A DNA stretch of 5,117 nucleotides from an uncultured Gammaproteobacteria bacterium (GTDB taxonomy: Bacteria > Pseudomonadota > Gammaproteobacteria > Pseudomonadales > Azotimanducaceae_A), in NCBI GenBank assembly GCA_913041025.1, contig CAJWGQ010000192.1:1-5117 (forward strand), in the 5' to 3' direction. A program made the translations under genes and the position numbers. The notes under the pieces are model-generated. The model saw only the letters and a list, made by a program, of their open reading frames with translations, was not told the DNA's origin and ran no database searches. This document shows positions 1 through 5,117 of the stretch, in pieces (the stretch's first letter is position 1; each line of letters begins with the position of its first letter).

Positions 1-172
1 CGCCCCTAGGTTGTCGTTCGTCAAAATACGATTTTTCAACATCAAACGGCTGAATTTCGCAGTACACTCCGCATTCTCTTACTCTTCTCGCGATCAGCTG
101 AGTGTATTGGGAACCAAAATCCAGGATCAGCAACCACTGATCTTGGAGATGATCGATAGCGCGTTCAGTCAA
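1..172 (-). CDS. guaA: GMP synthase (glutamine-hydrolysing), N-terminal fragment, cut by window edge
   Basis: GuaA aminates XMP to GMP with glutamine and ATP, the last step of guanine nucleotide synthesis, in the cytoplasm. Only the first 57 residues are visible, all within the class I glutamine amidotransferase domain. The conserved stretch [20 protein letters not shown] (residues 14-33) followed by CGVYCEI is diagnostic of GuaA; the catalytic Cys-His-Glu residues lie beyond the left edge. The start is TTG at 172-170. No ATG or GTG occurs in this frame within about 35 bases upstream or anywhere in the visible part, and this start gives an N-terminal leader of ordinary length ([13 protein letters not shown]). 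The start lies two bases after the guaB stop codon, with no Shine-Dalgarno motif in front, so translation is probably coupled to guaB. Family identity is certain; the exact start is likely but inferred. Confidence 0.95.
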   Translation of the reverse strand, partial: MTERAIDHLQDQWLLILDFGSQYTQLIARRVRECGVYCEIQPFDVEKSYFDERQPRG

Positions 173-174
173 GG

Positions 175-1644
175 CTAGCTGACTGGATAATTGGGGGCTT
201 CTTTTGTGATTGCTACATCATGCACATGAGATTCGGCCATGCTAGCCGCGCTCACCTTTATAAACTCTGGATGTTTCCTAAGGTAGTCAATGTCTCCGCT
301 GCCTGTGTACCCCATCGCTGCTCGAAGACCACCCATCAGTTGGTGAATGATCGGCCCTGTTGGCCCCCTGAAAGGAACTCTACCTTCAATACCTTCAGGA
401 ACGAGCTTTCTTCCGTCCCCCTCGACTTCCTGAAAATATCTATCACTTGACCCATGACTTTGAGCCATAGCTCCAATCGAACCCATGCCCCGATAAGATT
501 TGTATGTCCTTCCTTGATACAACTCTATCTCTCCTGGAGCCTCTTCGGTTCCCGCAAGCAAGCTTCCCACCATCACCGAACTCGCCCCGGCACAAATGGC
601 TTTTGCTATATCGCCGGAATAACGAATCCCACCATCTGCGATCACCGGAATATCATCCTCTTCTGCCGCTCTAGACGCCTCAGAGACCGCCGTTATTTGC
701 GGAACGCCAATCCCCGACACGATCCTGGTCGTACAGATCGACCCAGGGCCAATACCGACCTTTACGGCGTCGACGCCCGCGTCTATCAGCGCTCTGGCAC
801 CATCGTAGGTAGCCACGTTTCCGCCGATCACATCGAGATTAGGATAGGTTTGTTTAATCCAGGCAATCCGATCGACCACGCCTCTTGAATGACCATGAGC
901 CGTATCAACGACTATGACATCTACATCCGCTTCTACTAATGCGGCCACACGATCGTCTGTCTCTTCAGAGGTCCCGACACTAGCACCGACACGCAAGCGC
1001 CCTTGCTCGTCTTTGCATGCTGAAGGGTAAGTCTCTGCTTTGGTTATATCTTTAACCGTGACCATGCCGGTTAGCTCAAATTCATCATTCACCAATAGGA
1101 CTTTTTCAATTCGGTGTTCGTGCAGGATTCGCTTAATCTCTTCGTTACTTGCGCCCTCTTTGGCCGTCAACAGCCTATCCTGCGGGGTCATAACATCTTT
1201 CACTTTAAGATCAATTCGATCCAAAAAACGAATATCTCTCGTAGTAATAATTCCAACAAGCTTTTCCCCATGAACGACGGGTACACCCGAAATTTTATTC
1301 TCTGTGGTGGTAGCTATAAGGGTCTCTATCGTCGCTTCAGGGTGTATTGTCACAGGATCACGGATAATTCCCGACTCATATTTCTTTACAGCTCGAACTT
1401 CACGGGCCTGGTCCTCGACCGATAAATTCTTATGCACGATCCCAAGGCCACCTTCCTGCGCCATCGAAACTGCAAGCCGCGCCTCGGTAACCGTATCCAT
1501 AGCGGAAGAGACAACCGGAATATTAAGGTTAATACGCTTGGTTAATTTGCTCTTTAAGCAAACATCAGAGGGCAAAATTTCAGAATAGGCGGGCAGTAAG
1601 AGGACGTCGTCGAATGTTAATGCGTCAGTTGAGATACGTAGCAT
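175..1644 (-). CDS. guaB: Inosine-5'-monophosphate dehydrogenase (IMPDH), complete
   Basis: GuaB oxidises IMP to XMP with NAD+, the committed step toward GMP, in the cytoplasm; family members are tetramers. The 489 residues match the usual bacterial length. The TIM-barrel begins with [14 protein letters not shown] (about 9-22). A pair of CBS domains is inserted at about residues 92-205 ([10 protein letters not shown]..., [13 protein letters not shown]..., TGMVTVKDI). The catalytic loop GPGSICTTR places the nucleophile at Cys304. The phosphate-binding residues follow in [10 protein letters not shown] (336-345) and [10 protein letters not shown] (384-393), and the mobile flap holds SSDRYFQ with Arg402-Tyr403. 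The ATG start at 1644 has a good Shine-Dalgarno TGAGG seven bases upstream. It is the first gene of a leftward guaBA operon, two bases from guaA, and is divergent from xseA. No key residue is missing. The CBS pair normally allows adenine/guanine nucleotide control, which is family knowledge. Confidence 0.99.
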   Translation of the reverse strand: MLRISTDALTFDDVLLLPAYSEILPSDVCLKSKLTKRINLNIPVVSSAMDTVTEARLAVSMAQEGGLGIVHKNLSVEDQAREVRAVKKYESGIIRDPVTIHPEATIETLIATTTENKISGVPVVHGEKLVGIITTRDIRFLDRIDLKVKDVMTPQDRLLTAKEGASNEEIKRILHEHRIEKVLLVNDEFELTGMVTVKDITKAETYPSACKDEQGRLRVGASVGTSEETDDRVAALVEADVDVIVVDTAHGHSRGVVDRIAWIKQTYPNLDVIGGNVATYDGARALIDAGVDAVKVGIGPGSICTTRIVSGIGVPQITAVSEASRAAEEDDIPVIADGGIRYSGDIAKAICAGASSVMVGSLLAGTEEAPGEIELYQGRTYKSYRGMGSIGAMAQSHGSSDRYFQEVEGDGRKLVPEGIEGRVPFRGPTGPIIHQLMGGLRAAMGYTGSGDIDYLRKHPEFIKVSAASMAESHVHDVAITKEAPNYPVS

Positions 1645-1651
1645 TTACAGG

Positions 1652-1656
1652 CCTCA
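1652..1656 (-). promoter_or_regulatory. guaB ribosome binding site
   Basis: On the minus strand TGAGG lies seven bases before the guaB ATG at 1644-1642, a near-ideal Shine-Dalgarno match and spacing. It supports the ATG chosen. It is also the only strong Shine-Dalgarno site visible in this window, which contrasts with the sites lacking one before xseA and guaA. Confidence 0.8.
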
Positions 1657-1712
1657 CAAAATCAAGATTCTACTGACTCACACTTAAGAAGTAAATCTAT
1701 ACCAAAATCAAG
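1657..1712. repeat. Direct repeat CAAAATCAAG (two exact copies) in the guaB promoter/leader
   Basis: The 10-mer CAAAATCAAG occurs at 1657-1666 and again at 1703-1712, start to start 46 bp. The right copy sits inside the spacer between the -35 and -10 elements of the putative guaB promoter. The left copy sits in the guaB leader directly against the Shine-Dalgarno TGAGG (1652-1656). The core ATCAA recurs at 1721-1725 and 1729-1733, so four same-orientation copies of ATCAA lie within about 75 bp. An operator for a regulator of guaBA would fit, but no known regulator motif is recognised. Confidence 0.4.
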
Positions 1713-1725
1713 GGGGAGTAATCAA
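1696..1725 (-). promoter_or_regulatory. Putative sigma70-type promoter of guaBA
   Basis: Reading the minus strand, TTGATT (1725-1720) is a four-of-six match to the -35 consensus. It is followed after 18 bases by TATAGA (1701-1696), a -10 element preceded by TGg, that is, an extended -10. Transcription would start near 1689-1690, giving a leader of about 45 bases that contains the guaB Shine-Dalgarno sequence. The bases between the -10 and the predicted start are AT-rich, not the GC-rich discriminator typical of strongly stringent-controlled promoters, and I see no PurR-like operator. The call is by motif only. Confidence 0.6.
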
Positions 1726-1755
1726 CCGATCAACACCTTTCTTCTCTTATCCCAG

Positions 1756-1776
1756 TACAATGCTACAATTATTTTG
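1756..1776 (+). promoter_or_regulatory. Putative xseA promoter with extended -10, predicting leaderless transcript
   Basis: Two TACAAT hexamers lie in tandem at 1756-1761 and 1764-1769. The second is preceded by TGc (1761-1763), which makes the extended -10 TGcTACAAT. No convincing -35 element is seen at 16-18 bases upstream (the region is CTTCTC-like), as expected for extended -10 promoters. Counting seven bases on from the end of the second hexamer puts +1 at 1776, exactly the G of the xseA GTG start codon. The first hexamer would start transcription around 1768, leaving a leader of about eight bases, still too short for a Shine-Dalgarno site. Confidence 0.5.
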
Positions 1777-3152
1777 TGAAAGAAGTCGAAGAAAGAACCC
1801 CAGACCCCAAAGTATTCAGTGTCAGCGAATTAAACCTCCAAGCAAGAGTCACCATAGAAAAGCAATTCAATGTAGTCTGGGTTGAAGGAGAACTCTCGAA
1901 TTTTGCTCGCCCCAGATCAGGCCATTGGTATTTCACTCTCAAAGATAACAGCGCTCAAGTCCGATGTGCCATGTTTGCGAATCGTAATCGACTCGCCCAA
2001 ATTCAGCCTGTGGATGGACAACAAGTTCTAATTAGAGGTCGAGTCAGCCTGTATGAAGGGAGAGGCGACTTCCAGATAATCGTTGACCAGATTGAACATG
2101 CTGGGGAAGGTCTTCTCAGGCAAGCGTTCGATCAATTAAAAAGAAAACTATCATCAGAGGGTTTGTTTTCGGAGGAATCAAAAAAAACGCTGCCCTTATA
2201 CCCAAGACATGTCGCGATCGTGTCATCTCCTACGGGCGCAGCAGTTAAAGACATATTGGCTGTAATGAGTCGGCGCTACCCGGCAATAAAGGTCACTTTA
2301 GTGCCAACCTCAGTACAGGGAGACAATGCGGGGGCAGAGATCGTCGAGGCACTCGATGCAGCCGAAGAGCTTGGACCAGATCTGATCATTCTAACTCGGG
2401 GCGGTGGGTCACTCGAAGACCTCTGGAGTTTCAATCTAGAGTCGGTCGCGCGAAGAATTTTTGCCTGCCATATCCCCCTTGTTTCTGCGATAGGCCACGA
2501 AATCGATTTCACTATAGCCGATTTCGTCTCAGACATAAGAGCTCCGACTCCTTCGGCCGCTGCAGAAATCGCTGTTCCCGAACTGTATGAGATATACGAT
2601 CAAATCAAAGATTTTGAGAAGACTCTGGTCAATAGCTGGCTAAATACAAAGCAAATGCTAGAGCTGACATTACAAAACGCAAGGTTGAGACTTGTGAGCC
2701 CGAGGGCTCTAATCGAGCAAGCTCATCAGCGAATCGACGATGCTTCGAATCGGACCCTAACATCTATCACACGCCTTATCGATCTACAAAAGGAGCGATT
2801 GGCAAGCAACAGGGCTCAGCTCCGCATACTGGGACCAAATCAAAAATTATCAGGAGCGAAATCCGAGTTGATGACCAGAAAAGCTCAGTTAATTCGGTCA
2901 ATCCAAGACAAGTTGCTCAAAGACGATAAGAGGCTTAAAAGCCTTGCTCGGATATTGGAGAGTGTTAGTCCCCTACCAACTTTATCAAGAGGCTATGCCA
3001 TTATTCGGGACCAGGATTCAGCTTCGGTGCTAACAAAGAAAAGCCAACTCGAGATCGGACAGCGAGTGGTCACCCGTGTAACCGACGCGATCTTTGTCAG
3101 CAAAATCGAGAAAATCCAAGATACTGATGAAGAAGGTATTGGCATCAAATGA
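1776..3152 (+). CDS. xseA: Exodeoxyribonuclease VII large subunit, complete
   Basis: XseA is the catalytic subunit of exonuclease VII, which digests single-stranded DNA from both ends into oligonucleotides and works with several copies of the small subunit XseB. At 458 residues it matches the E. coli protein (456). The N-terminal OB-fold spans about residues 13-108 (VFSVSELN, GELSNF, SGHWYFTLKD, QVRCAMF). The nuclease domain begins near LYPRHVAIVSSPTGAAVKDI. Residues equivalent to those reported as important in E. coli are all present: Asp159, Arg208 in TRGGGSLEDLWSFN, and His241 and Asp244 in SAIGHEIDFTIADF. A helical, probably coiled-coil stretch follows (about 270-395), then the typical C-terminal segment LSRGYAII. 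GTG at 1776 is the only reasonable start: there is no other start codon in frame until Met66, and VFSVSELN then falls at the usual position. No Shine-Dalgarno site precedes it. Its TGA overlaps the ATG of the next gene. Confidence 0.98.
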   Translation: MKEVEERTPDPKVFSVSELNLQARVTIEKQFNVVWVEGELSNFARPRSGHWYFTLKDNSAQVRCAMFANRNRLAQIQPVDGQQVLIRGRVSLYEGRGDFQIIVDQIEHAGEGLLRQAFDQLKRKLSSEGLFSEESKKTLPLYPRHVAIVSSPTGAAVKDILAVMSRRYPAIKVTLVPTSVQGDNAGAEIVEALDAAEELGPDLIILTRGGGSLEDLWSFNLESVARRIFACHIPLVSAIGHEIDFTIADFVSDIRAPTPSAAAEIAVPELYEIYDQIKDFEKTLVNSWLNTKQMLELTLQNARLRLVSPRALIEQAHQRIDDASNRTLTSITRLIDLQKERLASNRAQLRILGPNQKLSGAKSELMTRKAQLIRSIQDKLLKDDKRLKSLARILESVSPLPTLSRGYAIIRDQDSASVLTKKSQLEIGQRVVTRVTDAIFVSKIEKIQDTDEEGIGIK

Positions 3153-3964
3153 GGTGGATTTCATTCATCTTTCTTTTAATCAGCACTAGTTCACTAAGTA
3201 CGCCGGTACCAGGAGGGGTTCTAGTGTGGGACATTCCCGACGGGGCAACAGGCGTACGATACCAAAACAAACCCGTCTTAATTATAGGGAACAAGGCGCT
3301 AATCGGTATCCCCGTCTTTGAAAACCCGGGCCAGCATAGCCTGACCTTTATGCTCGACGGAGAACGAAAAAGTCATAATTTTGAGGTCACAGAAAAAAAG
3401 TATACCGAACAACACATTACGATAAAGAACAAAGCCTTGGTCAGTCCGCCCCAGGCAGAAATCGATCGTATTCGAGAGGAATCCAAAAGACAGAGAGCGC
3501 TGTATGATAGCTACTCAGGAGTAATTCGATTCAAAGAAGGCTTCGATATGCCTTTAGAAGGAACTATCACTAGCCTGTTCGGTCATCGCAGATTCTTTAA
3601 TGGACAGCCACGCAGTCCTCACAGCGGTTTAGATATTGCTGCTAAGCAGGGCACCCCAATTCTCGCGCCCACGTCAGGAGAGATCGTCCTAGCTGATGAA
3701 CTCTATTTTAATGGGAAGACCGTGTTTATTGATCATGGACAAGGTCTAGTGACTATGTATTGTCATATGTCTGAGATTCTCGTCGCCAACGGGAAAGCGG
3801 TACGACAGGGTCATCAGATCGGACTAGTTGGCTCAACAGGAAGAGCAACGGGCCCACATCTGCACTGGTCAGTCAGCCTTAACGGTTTCAGAGTAGACCC
3901 TTATATTTTAATTGAGAACTTAAATGCTATTGTCGGCGCTGGCGACGTTTCTTATGGCGGATGA
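3149..3964 (+). CDS. Secreted M23-family (LytM-type) zinc metallopeptidase, probable peptidoglycan endopeptidase
   Basis: A 271-residue protein exported across the inner membrane and expected to cut peptide cross-links of peptidoglycan. Residues 1-17 look like a signal peptide: basic Arg2, a hydrophobic run ISFIFLLIS, and a possible cleavage after SLS (15-17). There is no lipobox Cys. Residues about 19-95 resemble the beta-rich N-terminal domain found in one group of M23 enzymes (PGGVLVWDI, KPVLIIG, ALIGIPVFENPGQHSLTF). A charged helical linker covers 101-120. The catalytic domain covers about 133-256. Zinc ligands are His158 and Asp162 (HSGLD) and His239 (HLHW); His206 (YCHM) and His237 are the expected catalytic histidines, so all motifs are intact. 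The ATG overlaps the xseA stop as ATGA; AGAAGG at 3131-3136 is a weak, distant Shine-Dalgarno, so translational coupling is likely. The last 12 codons overlap the der 3' end. Exact substrate bond and gene name are not assignable. Confidence 0.93.
   Translation: MRWISFIFLLISTSSLSTPVPGGVLVWDIPDGATGVRYQNKPVLIIGNKALIGIPVFENPGQHSLTFMLDGERKSHNFEVTEKKYTEQHITIKNKALVSPPQAEIDRIREESKRQRALYDSYSGVIRFKEGFDMPLEGTITSLFGHRRFFNGQPRSPHSGLDIAAKQGTPILAPTSGEIVLADELYFNGKTVFIDHGQGLVTMYCHMSEILVANGKAVRQGHQIGLVGSTGRATGPHLHWSVSLNGFRVDPYILIENLNAIVGAGDVSYGG
3927..3964. other. 38-bp tail-to-tail coding overlap between the M23 gene and der
   Basis: The TGA of the plus-strand M23 gene (3962-3964) lies inside der, and the TAG of der (3929-3927 on the minus strand) lies inside the M23 gene. 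The shared bases encode AIVGAGDVSYGG on one strand and the basic end of Der (IIRHKKRRQRRQ) on the other. There is no intergenic room for a terminator between the genes, so their transcripts should share complementary 3' ends. Confidence 0.9.
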
Positions 3965-5117
3965 TGCGCGTTCGTCGGTTTTTTTGCTTTCTCGTCAATT
4001 CGTTTCGCCGACCTGCGAATGGGTTTTCCGAATCACGAAAATCGATAAAAACGGGGTTACCTACGAGGTCTAGACGCTCCCTGAACCCGTTTTCGAGATA
4101 GCGTTTATAAGAGCCTGGCAACTCTTTCAGTTGGTTCCCGTGAATCGCGATCCTTGGAGGGAAACCGCCAGCTCTTGTCGCGACCTTCAACCTTATATTA
4201 CGACCACGGATAGAAGGAGCAGGATGTGCTTGCACCAAGGCCTCCAGAACACGACTCAAATAGGAAGTTGAAACCTCAAATTCTCCTGCAACCTTGACTG
4301 CTTCAACTTCTGAAAAAAGGTGACCAACCCCCGAGCCATGCAAAGCCGAAATCCTCTTAACAATCACCCAAGGGATAAAAGCCAGTTTTCTTTCCAGGCT
4401 TTTGTTGGTTTGCTCTTTTTGATCCCGGTCCAATCCATCCCATTTGTTGACAGCAATAATAAGCCCGCAACCAACTGACAATGCGTATTCCAGAATATGT
4501 AGATCTTGATCAACAACACCTTCTTGCGCATCCAAAACGAGGATAGCAACCTGAGCTCGTTCCATTGCGTCTAGTGCTTTCACCACAGAAAACTTTTCTG
4601 TTATCTCAGAAACCTTTCCTTTTCTGCGTACGCCAGCGGTATCTATTAAGACATAATCAGCGCCTTCCAAATTAAACGGAATATCGATGGAATCCTTCGT
4701 AGTACCTGGCATATCAAAGACAACTTGCCTATCTTCGCCTATAAGCCGGTTCACGAGCGTTGACTTGCCTACATTCGGACGACCAATTACTGCGACTCTG
4801 GTTCCTTTCTCTTGCACCTCCGCATCAGGTTCGATTGAAGAATTTTCAAAAGATGAGCTTAAGCGATCAACAAAATGAGATACCCCTATACCGTGGGCAG
4901 AGGAGATAAACGCCAAGTCGTCGAAGCCGAAAAGAGAGAACTCACTCACCAGCTGATCCCTAGAAACACCATCGACTTTATTAATTACAGGAAGAAAGTC
5001 TATGTTCTGGCTTCTCAAATAATCGACAATTTCTTGATCAACCGCAGTAATTCCTTCTCGGCCATCAAAAAGCAGAACCACCAAATCCGATTCTTTAACT
5101 GCTACCAGGGTCTGCTC
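3927..5117 (-). CDS. der: Ribosome-assembly GTPase Der (EngA), C-terminal 396 residues, 5' end beyond window
   Basis: Der is an essential GTPase with two tandem G domains that assists maturation of the 50S ribosomal subunit in the cytoplasm. The frame is open to the right edge, where the visible protein starts EQTLVAVKESDLVVLLFDG; by comparison with E. coli Der roughly 70 residues, including the first P-loop, are missing. The rest of G domain 1 shows NKVD (visible residues 46-49) and SAHGIG. G domain 2 shows the P-loop GRPNVGKST (112-120), GTT in switch I, DTAG (159-162), NKWD (224-227) and SAL (G5). The KH-like domain follows (about 281-363), with the hallmark SYKRYLENGFRE (336-347). The C-terminus is a very basic tail (HKKRRQRRQ), common in this family and probably rRNA-contacting. 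A TTG at 5084 is an internal Leu codon, not the start. The gene converges on, and overlaps, the M23 gene. Confidence 0.98.
   Translation of the reverse strand, partial: EQTLVAVKESDLVVLLFDGREGITAVDQEIVDYLRSQNIDFLPVINKVDGVSRDQLVSEFSLFGFDDLAFISSAHGIGVSHFVDRLSSSFENSSIEPDAEVQEKGTRVAVIGRPNVGKSTLVNRLIGEDRQVVFDMPGTTKDSIDIPFNLEGADYVLIDTAGVRRKGKVSEITEKFSVVKALDAMERAQVAILVLDAQEGVVDQDLHILEYALSVGCGLIIAVNKWDGLDRDQKEQTNKSLERKLAFIPWVIVKRISALHGSGVGHLFSEVEAVKVAGEFEVSTSYLSRVLEALVQAHPAPSIRGRNIRLKVATRAGGFPPRIAIHGNQLKELPGSYKRYLENGFRERLDLVGNPVFIDFRDSENPFAGRRNELTRKQKNRRTRIIRHKKRRQRRQ

Noticed and set aside
220..1588. Several plus-strand open frames (220-450, 454-888, 1040-1273, 1114-1425, 1304-1588) antisense to guaB
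   Set aside because: They lie wholly opposite the strongly conserved guaB frame, have no recognisable domains, overlap one another in different frames and lack good ribosome binding sites. They are shadows of guaB codon structure.
1645..1695. Purine or other riboswitch in the guaB leader
   Set aside because: The predicted leader is about 45 bases, too short for a known purine aptamer plus expression platform, and no such structure is evident.
2276..2536. Minus-strand 86-codon open frame inside xseA
   Set aside because: Antisense to the most conserved part of XseA, Ser/Ala/Arg-rich low-complexity translation and no domain; a shadow frame.
3932..3985. Possible intrinsic terminator after the M23 gene: CGACG (3943-3947) with CGTCG (3973-3977) followed by T7 (3979-3985); also a GTCG/CGAC mini-hairpin at 3932-3946
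   Set aside because: The first stem is only 5 bp with a 25-base loop, and the second is 4 bp and far from the T run. Both fall in coding sequence of der, so neither is a convincing terminator.
4364..4878. Short open frames within der (4364-4549 minus strand; 4687-4878 plus strand)
   Set aside because: They overlap the G domain 2 coding sequence of der in other frames and show no protein-like features.
5082..5084. TTG at 5084 as the der start codon
   Set aside because: The upstream in-frame residues EQTLVAVKESD match the conserved interior of Der G domain 1, so this TTG encodes an internal Leu and the gene continues past the window edge.
1..5117. Mobile element, CRISPR array, toxin-antitoxin, defence system, tRNA or rRNA
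   Set aside because: Almost the entire window is occupied by five conserved housekeeping-type genes. The only non-coding stretch of note is the 131-bp guaB-xseA intergenic region, and none of these signatures was seen on either strand.

Overview
The window looks like an ordinary core-genome region of a gammaproteobacterium. The proteins read as typical proteobacterial orthologues, and the order guaA - guaB - <divergent> - xseA - ... - <convergent> der is the arrangement known from Escherichia coli and relatives. Base composition is moderate and codon use looks even across the genes. I see no transposase, integrase, tRNA, rRNA, CRISPR or phage signature. The genus cannot be named from this sequence alone.

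Layout, left to right: (1) minus strand, 5' end of guaA (GMP synthase, 57 residues visible, cut by the left edge); (2) minus strand, complete guaB (IMP dehydrogenase, 489 aa), ending two bases before guaA, so guaBA forms an operon read leftward; (3) a 131-bp divergent intergenic region at 1645-1775 with a credible promoter for guaB, a credible extended -10 promoter for xseA and short direct repeats; (4) plus strand, complete xseA (exonuclease VII large subunit, 458 aa, GTG start); (5) plus strand, a 271-aa secreted M23-family (LytM-type) metallopeptidase joined to xseA by an ATGA stop/start overlap; (6) minus strand, der/engA (ribosome-assembly GTPase), 396 C-terminal residues visible and open at the right edge, whose 3' end overlaps the M23 gene by 38 bp tail-to-tail.

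Functionally, guaBA converts IMP to XMP to GMP, the dedicated guanine nucleotide branch, and so supplies GTP, the substrate of Der. XseA is the catalytic subunit of a single-strand DNA exonuclease; its small-subunit gene xseB is not in this window. The M23 enzyme probably acts on peptidoglycan outside the inner membrane and has no obvious biochemical link to exonuclease VII, so the pairing looks like shared transcription rather than a shared pathway.

I found no undescribed system. The points most worth a second look are regulatory or architectural: an xseA promoter placed so that its transcript would begin at the GTG start codon (leaderless mRNA), a 10-bp direct repeat in the guaB promoter and leader, a TTG start for guaA with no Shine-Dalgarno sequence, and the convergent coding overlap between the M23 gene and der.
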